Assembly: GCA_029212925.1 (NCBI GenBank)
Contig: JARGOB010000003.1
Coordinates: 62,001 to 126,000 of the forward strand
Source of the DNA: Coxiellaceae bacterium
GTDB lineage: Bacteria > Pseudomonadota > Gammaproteobacteria > Coxiellales > Coxiellaceae
Direction: 5' to 3'
DNA: 64,000 nucleotides
This document shows positions 26,150 to 35,800 of the stretch, piece by piece (position 1 is the stretch's first letter; every line of letters begins with the position of its first letter). The translations under genes and the position numbers were made by a program. The notes under the pieces were generated by a model. That model worked only from the letters and a program-made list of their open reading frames with translations, searched no databases and had not been told where the DNA came from.

Positions 26150-28111
26150 ATGAGATATAGTGATAGCGAAGGTGATGCAGAAGCGGAAGCCAAGGCAGAA
26201 GCGCAATCATCTGCCTATTTAGCCAAATTAGAAGCGGCGGTTGATCATCCTGATGAATTTAAACGGCTGATATTCGAATTAGTTGACGAGTATACGATCG
26301 ATGATGAAGAAGCCTGGGTTCAAATAGCACTAATAACCGGCTTGCTTTATTTGAATCGTTTCAAAGATATCGACTTTAAAACGGAAATTTATCTGTATGT
26401 ATTGACGGAATGCCTAGAAGCTAAAAATGATGATGAAGATTGGTTGGATGTGATGGGGCTCATTAAGGATGCTTGTAAGGAGCTGCTTAAGCTTGCTTAC
26501 CAGTACCATATAGATGGTCAGGATCCTGCATTAGCCGATAATGCATTGCTGCAGGTGGCGCTGCATGGATATAAAGATGATAAGGCGGAGGCATTAACGG
26601 CGTTAAAACGCCGTATAACTATTTATCCAGATAACCCGTTACATTTTAAAACGCTGGGTGACTACTATCAGCAGCTGGAAAAATACGATCAGGCGCGTGA
26701 ATGTTATATTACAGCCTCAAAACTTGGTGACACCACTTCACTGCTTTTGGTATACCCTGAGCTGAATGCCGAAGCTTGTTTTGAGTTGGCCAAATCAGAT
26801 GATAACTGTGCAGCTGTGGCATATTTGCTTAATAGGTATGAGGATGAGGGTAAACCTGCCGAAATTCGTGATATGTTATTGAGCTGTTTTCGCCATGGTT
26901 ATGGCGCAACAGTCAACCCGGAAATGATCGCGAGGATTACGGGCGCAGCGACATCAGCATCTGCATCTACTCCTGCGCGTTTGGCGGCATCATCAACACA
27001 ATCGTTTTGGCATAATGGTTCCTACCCGCGTATTCTAATGGCACATTTGAACTTTCAAGCCATGCTATTGGGTGGTTTTTCTGATGAGGTTAATTTTTTT
27101 GGTGCTCCGGTTAGGCTTCAGGGAGAGCAAGGAGATGTGGTGCAAAAATATATGTTGCCATCGTTGCAACACTTCTTAGATAAAAAACGTGATGGTATCA
27201 GTACGATTGATGCAGAAAACATGTTCGCCGAAGCGAAGGATAACAGTGAATACCGGCGTGGGGATTGGAACGATGCTCAGAAAGAGGGTTTTAGCGTTAG
27301 ACTAAATGAGGGCAGTGTCGTTGCATTTGCCAGTGCTTGGCAAAATGATAAAGGGGGTGGGCATGCCATAGAGCTTTCATTCAAAAAAATTGATGACGTC
27401 GTCTATTTGGCCATCAGCAACCGAGGTGATACATCCAGGTTCGATTCAGCTGGTAATCCCATTTCTGGCATAACGCTGTTTCGTGTGGATAAGCCTGAAG
27501 CATTAAACAATCCAATCATTATGCAAAAGTTACAGAAAAAATATGTTTTGCAGTCGTATGTGGAAAATGATGATCTGGATAGTGATGGCATAGGTCATGA
27601 TTTCGGTTTGGTGCACGTTGCACATTTTGCTAAATCGCCGCAAAAATTTGGTAATTGCGCCATGGTGACAGGTTATAGCCAATTTTTAATGCAGCTTGTC
27701 TATCATTTTGCTTCTCAGCCGGAATGTAAAATTTCTGAAGGTGGGGTGGATTGGGATAAGGCCTACGAGGTGGCGAACGTTATCTATAAAATGTGGCGTT
27801 TTGACTCGCGTGTTGAAGCGGTCGATGAATTAATGCGAATGGGTGATCAGGCTAATGACATCAGTATACCTGCAGAAAAACATTTAGCTATCGTAGAGTG
27901 TACGATTGACTATATTAATCATAAATCCGGTTTAACACTAGCCCAAAAGCAAGCGCTATTGCGGCCTATTGTGAATTACTTAAATGCTGAGTGTTGTCAA
28001 TTCAGTGATGACAATAAATTGGATTTTCAAATGAAGCTACGAGATCTGATTACTGGTGATGAACCATCCGTTTCTGCTGGTGCTGCAGTCGCAGGTGTGG
28101 GTGTCAGATAG
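26150..28111 (+). CDS. TPR-like protein with candidate CE-clan cysteine protease/acetyltransferase-like domain
   Basis: The N-terminal third (~1-260) is acidic and helical with a TPR-like unit (YPDNPLHFKTLGDYYQQLEKYDQARECY). The C-terminal half carries His 405 in GGGHAIEL, Asn 424 exactly 19 residues later in AISNRG, and Gln 498 and Cys 503 in QKFGNCAMVTGY. The order His-Asn/Asp-Gln-Cys and the 17-19 residue His-to-acid spacing are those of CE-clan enzymes (ULP1, YopJ). No overall family is recognised, so the catalytic reading is inference. No signal peptide; starts Met-Arg. Likely a cytoplasmic or translocated protein. Confidence 0.5.
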   Translation: MRYSDSEGDAEAEAKAEAQSSAYLAKLEAAVDHPDEFKRLIFELVDEYTIDDEEAWVQIALITGLLYLNRFKDIDFKTEIYLYVLTECLEAKNDDEDWLDVMGLIKDACKELLKLAYQYHIDGQDPALADNALLQVALHGYKDDKAEALTALKRRITIYPDNPLHFKTLGDYYQQLEKYDQARECYITASKLGDTTSLLLVYPELNAEACFELAKSDDNCAAVAYLLNRYEDEGKPAEIRDMLLSCFRHGYGATVNPEMIARITGAATSASASTPARLAASSTQSFWHNGSYPRILMAHLNFQAMLLGGFSDEVNFFGAPVRLQGEQGDVVQKYMLPSLQHFLDKKRDGISTIDAENMFAEAKDNSEYRRGDWNDAQKEGFSVRLNEGSVVAFASAWQNDKGGGHAIELSFKKIDDVVYLAISNRGDTSRFDSAGNPISGITLFRVDKPEALNNPIIMQKLQKKYVLQSYVENDDLDSDGIGHDFGLVHVAHFAKSPQKFGNCAMVTGYSQFLMQLVYHFASQPECKISEGGVDWDKAYEVANVIYKMWRFDSRVEAVDELMRMGDQANDISIPAEKHLAIVECTIDYINHKSGLTLAQKQALLRPIVNYLNAECCQFSDDNKLDFQMKLRDLITGDEPSVSAGAAVAGVGVR

Positions 28112-28116
28112 GCTCA

Positions 28117-28938
28117 TTAATATGAATGGCAATCAAATCGAGCTTTAACGACTGCAGTTGCTGCGCGTTGTGTTGTTTTCTTTTCTGTATTTTTAACTGT
28201 AAATAACTGAGGCTGATAATCTTTTAAGGGGGGTGGCGATGCTGTGCGTGCAGGTGGCGTTGGTTCGATGGCTGGCTCACTGACTGTTGATGAGCGTTGG
28301 CGGGTCTGTTCTTCATCAGAGTTTTCAATTTCAGTTATGGTCTCGAGACATGGAAAACACAGTGTATGCAGTGTCACATAGGCATTGTAACAGTCGATAT
28401 TTTTCCAGATAAAATCCTCAGTTAATAATGTTTGTAGAGTGTCCCATTGGTATTTGATTGGTTGCGTGGGTCTATCATATATTTTACTGAACAGTAGCTG
28501 AGCATATTGTACTAAGCAGTTTGTCAGCTTTTCTGGTAGCGTAAAAAAACGTAAGATTGCTAGTTGTGGATAGGTGTCTGCAAATTGGTATTTGAAATCT
28601 GCAATATCGGATGTTGTCGCTTCTTCTGGGTTATGTAAAAACACCACCGCTAGAAAATCCCTTAGTTTTTTATGAGCAATATTCAGCGTACTGAGCTTTG
28701 CAAGGAAGTATGAGTAATGAATCCGAAGATATGTTGAGCTATAGCTGCCAGGCAAGGCCGCCATCATGCGTGCTAAGCCTTTTGTTATCCGGTGTTGTTC
28801 AATAAGAGCGTTTTTTGTAGTTTGTGATGAAGCATCAAAATCTTGTGGCAAGCTGTGGAGTAGATCATATTTAAAAGCTTCAAGGATGCAACGCTCAATG
28901 GCAGTATTATTAAACTCTTTGCGCTGCTCGATCCTCAC
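28117..28938 (-). CDS. Unknown helical protein (273 aa), effector-like
   Basis: I recognise no family. Residues ~1-190 look helical with conserved-looking aromatic pairs. Residues ~195-235 are a Ser/Pro/Glu/Thr-rich linker, and the tail is Lys/Thr-rich. The frame opens at a GTG at 28944, but AAGGAG lies directly against it. The second GTG at 28938 has proper spacing and gives MRIEQRKEF, the Met-Arg start shared by other candidates here. It is convergent with the CE-clan candidate, with stops 5 bp apart. Confidence 0.55.
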   Translation of the reverse strand: MRIEQRKEFNNTAIERCILEAFKYDLLHSLPQDFDASSQTTKNALIEQHRITKGLARMMAALPGSYSSTYLRIHYSYFLAKLSTLNIAHKKLRDFLAVVFLHNPEEATTSDIADFKYQFADTYPQLAILRFFTLPEKLTNCLVQYAQLLFSKIYDRPTQPIKYQWDTLQTLLTEDFIWKNIDCYNAYVTLHTLCFPCLETITEIENSDEEQTRQRSSTVSEPAIEPTPPARTASPPPLKDYQPQLFTVKNTEKKTTQRAATAVVKARFDCHSY

Positions 28939-29099
28939 ACACACTCCTTTTTGTTAAAAAGGTTTTTTTAGAAGCGTTTTCAGTATGTGACGTGGCAACA
29001 TCCGACGCAATAATATTTGTCAGGCTGATATATAAAAACAGATTTGATTTATAGTAGTGCCGTTTTTACTGCGACTTGATAATACACATCATTTATCGT

Positions 29100-29184
29100 A
29101 AGCCTGATAGGGATACCTGTCTCGCGAACGGATGTCCCTATCCTCGTGTTCCTTTACTTCCGTGTACCACACGCCGCTCGAAAG
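29100..29184. other. Possible structured element with nested inverted repeats
   Basis: Within the 28945-29227 gap, GCCTGATAGGGATA near 29101 is mirrored by GATGTCCCTATC near 29132 and by GATGCCCCTATCAGCC near 29171. Two alternative hairpins share the same left arm. No gene is seen in the gap, and there is no T-run of a terminator. Function unknown; it could be a small RNA or a switch in the 3' region of the kinase transcript. Confidence 0.3.
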
Positions 29185-29227
29185 ATGCCCCTATCAGCCT
29201 TACTGGCTATGGTGGTTATTCCACTAA

Positions 29228-30472
29228 TTACGGGAGCTCAATGGTGACACATAAACCGTTGGGCGATAAATTAGACAGCGTAATTGTGCCTTGGTGTTGC
29301 TGGATAATGTTTTTGGCAATCACTAAACCCAAACCGGTGCCGCCTGTTGCTTTATTGCGTGATGATTCCACCCGGTAAAATGGCTGAAATACGCGTAATT
29401 GTTCATTCTCGGGAATACCTGGCCCTTGATCGCTGACTTTAATTTGTATTTTATCTTCGGTTTTATTGAAACTGACTTTCGCAATTTGACCATATTTAAT
29501 CGCGTTATCGATGATATTGGCAAATGTACGGCGTAAGGCTAGCATTTGACCGCTATAAGTGAAATGTTTTAAGTCAGTCTGCAGTGTGCAATTTTGGCCT
29601 GCATCTTGACGCTCAATGCATAACGTATCGAGTAAAGCGATCATATCAAAGTGTGATGGTGCCTCATCTGATTCGGATTGTACAAATTCAAGTACACCAT
29701 TGATCATGGTTTCCATTTCATCAAGATCGTTTAATACCTTGGCTTGTTGCTCACCTTTAAGGTTCTCCGCGCGCAGTCGTAAGCGTGTAATCGGAGTGCG
29801 AAGGTCGTGTGATATAGCGGCTAGCATCTGAGTGCGATCATTGAGCAATTGGCTGATGCGAGCTGATAGTTGATTGATGGCTTCAGATATCGGGGCGATT
29901 TCATCAGTGCCAACAGTTAATACTTGAATGGGATAATTGCCTTGGCTGAGTTTATCGGTCAGCTGTTTTAAATGTTTAATCGGTTTATTAAAGTCATAGA
30001 CGACCCAATAACAAAATACGATATAAATGAGTGCCAGCACGATTAATAGCCAAAAATCGAGCTGCAGGTAAGCGTGCTGTAATTGGTCTGGTCTAAATCG
30101 AATAATCAACCAGCGTTGCTGACCATTAATTGCAGAGCGGCTAAAGGCTAGACTAAAGTTATTTTTTGTTGGGTTTTTTTTGATCCATTGCCTGAGTGGC
30201 GGGTCAATTAATTGAGTGATTTGTTTGCTGCCCTTTAATGGCGATAGTGATGGCTTTATATGTAATCCAGGGCGCCGCATTTGCATGATGGCTCGTATGC
30301 GACCATTGTGTAATAGTTGTTGCTGTATGCGTTGCAGTGTGTGGACCTTGCGTTGCGGTGACAGCTTGTGTTTGTCGACTTGTATCATATTAATGATAAG
30401 GTAAGTAGCAAAACCAAATAATAGCAGCATGCCTATAAACAGTATGCCAAAGTTGCGTTTGCTTCTATTCAT
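29228..30472 (-). CDS. Sensor histidine kinase, EnvZ type
   Basis: The 414-residue kinase has two transmembrane helices (~8-28 and ~142-163) around a periplasmic domain, then HAMP (~165-215), the phosphoacceptor His in AAISHDLRTPITR (~222-234), and the ATP-binding domain (ANIIDNAIKYG, SDQGPGIP, TGGTGLGL). The H-box sequence is of the EnvZ class. Its ATG overlaps the last 8 bp of the response-regulator gene, indicating coupled translation. The divergent Spy/CpxP-like gene suggests envelope-stress sensing. Confidence 0.9.
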   Translation of the reverse strand: MNRSKRNFGILFIGMLLLFGFATYLIINMIQVDKHKLSPQRKVHTLQRIQQQLLHNGRIRAIMQMRRPGLHIKPSLSPLKGSKQITQLIDPPLRQWIKKNPTKNNFSLAFSRSAINGQQRWLIIRFRPDQLQHAYLQLDFWLLIVLALIYIVFCYWVVYDFNKPIKHLKQLTDKLSQGNYPIQVLTVGTDEIAPISEAINQLSARISQLLNDRTQMLAAISHDLRTPITRLRLRAENLKGEQQAKVLNDLDEMETMINGVLEFVQSESDEAPSHFDMIALLDTLCIERQDAGQNCTLQTDLKHFTYSGQMLALRRTFANIIDNAIKYGQIAKVSFNKTEDKIQIKVSDQGPGIPENEQLRVFQPFYRVESSRNKATGGTGLGLVIAKNIIQQHQGTITLSNLSPNGLCVTIELP

Positions 30473-31202
30473 AGTGGCTCACCGTTGTTACATTACAACA
30501 CAATTGATATCCTCCGCCACGCACGGTAGTAATGAGCTGAGGCTGCTTTGGGTCCTTTTCTATTTTTTTACGTAAGCGGCCAATTTGCACGTCTATCGTG
30601 CGGTCCAGTGGGCCTGCTTCTCGGCCGCGTGTGTGTTCTAATAATTGATTGCGTGTTAATACATGCCTTGGGTTTTCCAGTAGTGCGATTAATAAATCAT
30701 ATTCACCCTGGGTTAATGCGACAATGACTTTCTTCGGGTTAATTAATGCCCGACGATTACGATCTACATGCCAGTCATCAAATTGTAAGTAAGGCATGTG
30801 TGTGGAGTTGGACTCGGTTCGTTGTGCTTTTTGTTGGCGTCGCAGTAATGCCTTAATACGCGCTAATAATTCTCTGGGATTAAACGGTTTACTGATGTAA
30901 TCATCAGCACCGACCTCCAATCCTACTATGCGATCTGTCGCCTCACCTTGTGCGCTGAGCATTAAAATCGGTATGTTGCATTGCTTTACTAATTGCTGAC
31001 ACAATACCAAACCGTCATCTCCGGGTAGCATCACATCAAGAATAATCAGGTCGATCGTATGCTGCGACAATTGCTGGTGCATTTGTTGACCATTATGCGC
31101 GGTGCTGACCTCATAATCATGCTGACGCAAATAATCGTTGAGTAATTGGCAGATTTCACTGTCGTCATCAACAACTAGAATGTGATTTTGTATCTTATTC
31201 AT
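30465..31202 (-). CDS. Response regulator, OmpR family
   Basis: The 245-residue regulator has a receiver domain with acidic pocket DDD (~12-14), phosphoacceptor Asp in LIILDVMLPG (~55) and Lys in YISKPF (~106). The C-terminal winged helix of OmpR type follows (EYDLLIALLENP, RTIDVQIGRLRKKIE, RGGGYQL). It forms an operon with the overlapping EnvZ-type kinase. Its own promoter region, shared with the divergent 31393 gene, has repeated GTTACA elements that may be its binding sites. Confidence 0.92.
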   Translation of the reverse strand: MNKIQNHILVVDDDSEICQLLNDYLRQHDYEVSTAHNGQQMHQQLSQHTIDLIILDVMLPGDDGLVLCQQLVKQCNIPILMLSAQGEATDRIVGLEVGADDYISKPFNPRELLARIKALLRRQQKAQRTESNSTHMPYLQFDDWHVDRNRRALINPKKVIVALTQGEYDLLIALLENPRHVLTRNQLLEHTRGREAGPLDRTIDVQIGRLRKKIEKDPKQPQLITTVRGGGYQLCCNVTTVSHYE

Positions 31203-31224
31203 GAGGTTAGTATACCAGATCTGT

Positions 31225-31294
31225 TATTACGAGCCACGTAGTGGCGTGACAATCTAGATTGCTTCGTAGCAGGCTGCTCGCAATGACGAGATAG
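31225..31294. repeat. Second type of dispersed palindromic repeat
   Basis: This ~70-bp unit contains GCCAC-GTA-GTGGC (31232-31244), the palindrome AATCTAGATT (31251-31260), and ends with the CTCGCAATGACGAG type of sequence. It resembles the ATTGCGAG/GCAATGACG palindromic repeats common in intracellular bacteria and differs from the ATCCCG family. It sits in the divergent promoter region of the EnvZ/OmpR pair. Confidence 0.7.
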
Positions 31295-31306
31295 TGTAAA
31301 CGAACT

Positions 31307-31367
31307 GTTACAATTTAACTGTGCTGATTCATCAGGCGGTTACAAAATAGCGCTATGATGGTAACAG
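31307..31367. promoter_or_regulatory. Repeated GTTACA elements in divergent promoter
   Basis: CTGTTACA (31305-31312), CGGTTACA (31337-31344) and the inverted TGGTAACAG (31359-31367) lie between the response-regulator gene and the Spy/CpxP-like gene. The repetition suggests an operator for the OmpR-type regulator, controlling itself and the divergent gene. It resembles the GTTACA half of RstA-type boxes, but no exact known box is present. Confidence 0.4.
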
Positions 31368-31392
31368 TTAAATAAACATTTAGGAGCAATCC

Positions 31393-31944
31393 ATGAACAC
31401 TTCCCGATTTATAACAGCCGGTATAGCTGCAGCAGCACTGCTCGGTGGTACAACCGTTGCGATGGCAGCACCACAAGGTAAAGGCGGTAAATGCCATATG
31501 CCGCATCAACTTAAAAAACAACTGAAGAGCTTAACGTCAGATCAGCGTGCTGCTGTAATGAAAACCTTTAAAGCAGGTCGCGAAAAAGCCCGCACTATAC
31601 GTCAACAATTGCATGCAAAACGCACTATGCTTAATGCGCTATTGCTGCAAAAAAATAGCGATCCAGCTAAAGTTAAAACGACAGTGGACGAAATCAGCGC
31701 ATTGCAAAAACAATTATTGCAAACCGCTGTTGATACACGCATGAAAATTTCAAAGGACAGCGGTGTTAATTTTGAATTACCAATGAAGAAACATCATGGT
31801 AAATATAAACAAAAATGTCATGGTAAATACCGTGGCCAGCATCAGGGTCCTCAAAAAGCTCAGCAAATGAAGTTGAATATGAAAGCAGTTGATGCAGCTT
31901 CAGCTGCCGGTGGAGCGGCAACGGCTCCAGCAGCTAGTCAGTAA
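31393..31944 (+). CDS. Periplasmic Spy/CpxP-like protein
   Basis: The 183-residue product has a clear signal peptide (cleavage near AMAAP, ~25). It is followed by a helical region with the LTxxQ-type motif LTSDQRAAVMKTF, an Arg/Lys/Gln-rich helix pair, a His/Lys-rich segment (KKHHGKYKQKCHGKY) and an Ala-rich tail. Spy and CpxP are periplasmic chaperones or stress regulators induced by envelope-stress two-component systems. Here it is divergent from such a pair. The His/Lys/Cys-rich segment might bind metal. The last 11 bp overlap the convergent nucleotidase gene. Confidence 0.65.
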   Translation: MNTSRFITAGIAAAALLGGTTVAMAAPQGKGGKCHMPHQLKKQLKSLTSDQRAAVMKTFKAGREKARTIRQQLHAKRTMLNALLLQKNSDPAKVKTTVDEISALQKQLLQTAVDTRMKISKDSGVNFELPMKKHHGKYKQKCHGKYRGQHQGPQKAQQMKLNMKAVDAASAAGGAATAPAASQ

Positions 31945-32833
31945 TATTCTTAATACCGTGGGGCACATGCCCTGCGGTAATATGATTGTTGGTCGCGGAT
32001 TCACAATGCCCTTGTTGGTCATCGAAGAAAATATCAGCGCCAAACGCTTGCAAGAATTCACCTTTCTCTAAACCGCCTAAAAATAATGCTTCATCAATAC
32101 GAATATTCCATGAGCGCAATGTGCGGATTACGCGTTCATGCGCGGGTGCTTGACGAGCAGTAACTAATGCCGTTCGAATAGGGCAGTCATCTTGTGAGAA
32201 GTGTGATTGCAATTGATGCAGTGCAGATAGAAAGCCTTTAAATGGTCCGCCGGGTAACGGTTGCTCGGCTGCTTGTTTTTCGCTACTGGTAAAGGCCTCT
32301 AAGCCACTCTTTTGGAAGATGCGTTCGGCAACATCAGAGAATAATACCGAGTCACCATCAAACGCGATGCGTATTTCAGGATTGCTTGAATCTTCGCTGC
32401 TACTATCAATTAAGGTTGCTGCAGCACAACCAGCTTCTAGTGCAACCTTTACATCTTCTGCATTGGCGGATAAAAACAAATGCGAACCAAATGCTTGTAT
32501 GTAACGGTAGGGCGATTCACCGCTGGTGAATGCGGCGCGTGATATATCTAAATCGTAATGTTGAATGCTATTGAAAATACGTAAACCAGTGTCTGCACTG
32601 TTACGTGATAATAATATAACTTCAACCAGTGGCTCTGATTCATTTAATTTTAATAGTTTTTTAACTAGAGGAAATGCCGCGCCGGGCCTGAGGATTTTAT
32701 CTTCGTATTTAATTTGATGCTCAGCATATTCCTTAACGCCCTTGTCTTCATACAGTTCGTTACTTTTATGCATATCAAATAAGGTGCGAGAGGTAATAGC
32801 GACCACGAGTTTATCAGTCAGTTCAACAGACAT
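31934..32833 (-). CDS. 5'-Nucleotidase (cytosolic NT5C1-like family)
   Basis: The 299-residue protein matches the bacterial 5'-nucleotidase family related to eukaryotic cN-I. Its motifs are AITSRTLFDM near the N-terminus, LLSRNSADTGLR, AFTSGESPYRYI, IAFDGDSVLFSD (the HAD-type DxD), ALVTARQAPAHER and the C-terminal LGGLEKGEFL with FFDDQ. It would dephosphorylate nucleoside monophosphates in the cytoplasm. It lies 4 bp upstream of nothing else on its strand; the addA-like gene ends just before its start region, so it may be read from the addBA transcript's end. Confidence 0.85.
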   Translation of the reverse strand: MSVELTDKLVVAITSRTLFDMHKSNELYEDKGVKEYAEHQIKYEDKILRPGAAFPLVKKLLKLNESEPLVEVILLSRNSADTGLRIFNSIQHYDLDISRAAFTSGESPYRYIQAFGSHLFLSANAEDVKVALEAGCAAATLIDSSSEDSSNPEIRIAFDGDSVLFSDVAERIFQKSGLEAFTSSEKQAAEQPLPGGPFKGFLSALHQLQSHFSQDDCPIRTALVTARQAPAHERVIRTLRSWNIRIDEALFLGGLEKGEFLQAFGADIFFDDQQGHCESATNNHITAGHVPHGIKNITD

Positions 32834-32837
32834 AACA

Positions 32838-35800
32838 CTACTCCACAGTTAACGCCTCCGCTTGAAATACCCATTCAGACCATAAGCCGCAAAGCGGAAA
32901 ATACAGCCCAAGACGGGTTGGCATTGGCTCTATTTCAGTCATTAGTGTAGCGTATGTCTGCAATTGTTCAAAGTATTGTTCTTTTTGCAGACAGAGAAAG
33001 CTGTCGGGAGTTTGATTAATGCTTGGTTTGGCTGATTTGTAGTCAATAATCCAGCGTGTGTTATTGTCGATAAAACAGCGGTCGATGATGAACGTTTTTA
33101 CTTTATCATTCTGCCGCTGTTGTATTTCATATTCATACTGATCCTGTTGATGCTCGCTCAATATCCATTGACCGCGCTGATCTTGTTGCGTTTGTTCAAT
33201 CGCTTTTTTTACGATTGGCAACACGCCGTCAATTTGTTGTTGACTCAGTCCTAGCTGGTGACATTGCATGATGATGTTGTTTTCATCTATATCTTCTAAT
33301 TGATATTTTGCGATTCGAAATAATTGCTGATGAATAATCGTGCCGGTCAGTGGGGCGAGCTGTTGTTCGACTTGTAGCTCATCAATATTGACCTGAGGTA
33401 TTACTTCGGTATTAGGTAAGATGCGCGAAATAGTTGTCTCTGATGTTTGCGGTAGTTTCTGTAATCGTGTGAGACTGAAGTATTCGTCTTCAGCTTCAAG
33501 TGCATCATTGCTGGTTTGGTTGGTTTGATAGTTGTGTGCAATTGGTTGTAATGCTTGCTGTAATAACGCTAAAAAACTGCCGTTTTTTGGTTTTTCCATA
33601 TCTGTGCTAATTAAATGTAATGATTGCTTGGCGCGAGTAACTGCAACATATAATAAGCGTGCATTTTCATAATCCAATTTTTGCTGTTCAACGCGTTTAC
33701 AGTACTGATAAATATCATCGGCTTGCTGCTCAGGTGATTTTATTGGTGCTAATAATAATTCATTCGCCATGTCGCCTTGATTGCGTTCCAACCATAGCAA
33801 TAAAGCCGGACGATCCCTGACAGGTCCACGTTCAAGGTTGGGGATAATTACATGATCGAACTCCAAGCCTTTAGATTTGTGAACGGTCATAATATTTATA
33901 CGTGCTGCTTGTTCGCTTGGTGACTTCGTGTATGACTGCAATAGTTGTGCTTCGATTTGTTGTAAATCAATTGCCGTTGAGTTATCACATAAGCTTTGCA
34001 GTATTTGGAAATACGTTTCAATATTTTGTTGCTGAATTGGTTCGGCATGCAATTGGTTAAATGCTAATGATTGCCATGTATTTCTCACCCAAACCGTAAA
34101 TGCATGCCGCCCTTGCTGTTCGAGTGCGTATTGCATTTGCGGTATCCAGCAAGCCAATCGTTGCTGAGCATCGTTACTTAAATTTAAGTCGGTGTATTGT
34201 AATAGCGTTGGCCATAAAGGTTTGTTGTTTGCGGCTTGGCATAGTGTTAATAAGTCGGCCAACAGTAAGCCACAGCAAGGAGAGCGCAACAATGCTAACC
34301 AAGCAACACGATCGGCCTGGTGAAGTAAGGCGCGTGTTAATGTTAAGGCATCTTCGATTTCAGGCTGAATTAATAATGGTTCTATATCGACAGCATTAAA
34401 GGTTAAATTAGCTTGGCGTAAGGCTGGAATAATCTCGACTAACTGCGTGCGTGATTTTACTAGGATGGCAATGCTTTCACTTTGACTATCAATTTCTTTA
34501 ATGATATCAACGACACATTGTGCTTCGGCTGCTGCATCTGATTCTTCTAATAAATATGCCTGCGCCTGGTGTGTGTCGTGCGCGGGCCGACAAGCTTGGG
34601 CTGGGTGATAGTTAATGGCGCCAGTATCAATATCTGCATGGCGTGGAAATACGCTATTAAAGGTTTGATTAAACCATTCAACCAATCGTGCATTCGATCG
34701 AAAGTTACTAACCAGTGACACAGCAGTAGGTTTAATCTGTGCAATACCATGTCGTTGCGTATGCAAAAACAAACCCACCTCGGCTTGTCGGAAGCGATAA
34801 ATCGATTGCATTGGGTCGCCAACTAAAAATAAACTGCGGTTATCATCAGGTGTCCATTCGCTAATGATTTTTTCAATTAAGCGAAAGTGGGTGGTTGAGG
34901 TGTCTTGAAACTCATCAATTAATAAATGTTGAATTTTATAATCAAGGTACAACGCTAAGTCCGTTGGTTGCTCGCTATCACCTAACGCACGATTGGCTGC
35001 TAAGCCAATTTCAACAAAGTCCAAACGACGTTGTTGTGAAAAAATTAATTGTAGCTGAGCCACCAATTGTGGTAGTAGCGTTAAAAGGCTATCCAGTACG
35101 CGCCATTGCTGTGGGTGGTAATGATCGGGCGGGCATAAGCGACATTCGATTAATGCCGGTAATGTGGCATCATTGGTTTGGCAGGCGGCAACAAATTCTT
35201 TCCATTGCTGCTTTTGTGGCTTTTTATCAGCTGGAAAGCCATTACGCTTGGTAATTTGACTGCGCCATTGATTTTTTTGGGTTAATAGCATCTCAGCAAT
35301 GGCTTGCCAGTATTCAAGTGAATCAGGTTCGGTTTGAATATCGCATTCTGGATCAAGATTTTGCATCGCAAAACAATGCAGCTCTAATAACTGCTGTTGT
35401 TGTTCGGCACTAAAGGCTTGGCTAATACGTTGCAAAGTTTGCTGTGTAATATGTTGTAAGCTGTCTTCAAGTTGCAATTTAAGTGCTTCGCGGTCCATAT
35501 AATGCGGCATAATATGCGGCAACCATTGATCACGTTTCGCCAGCAGCTGTTGTAATAAGTTTTCAAAATAGGGCATTACATTATCTAACTGCAATAAGCA
35601 TTCAGTTATGGCTTGTTGTAATTCATCATTATGCGCAGCTTGTTGACATAGTTGCTTAATCGCGGCTTGGTATAAGGGTTGCGCATTGTCGCTGATTTGA
35701 ATATTCGGATCGATACTGGATAGTAGCGGCATATGACGACAAATAAAAGCCGCGAGTGAGTCGATGGTGATTATGCGTAAGCGATTGCTGTTATTTAATA

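Noticed and set aside
29076-29378. 100-codon plus-strand frame at the end of the EnvZ-type kinase gene
   Set aside because: Its second half is the antisense of the conserved ATP-binding end of the kinase, and the first half shows no protein features.
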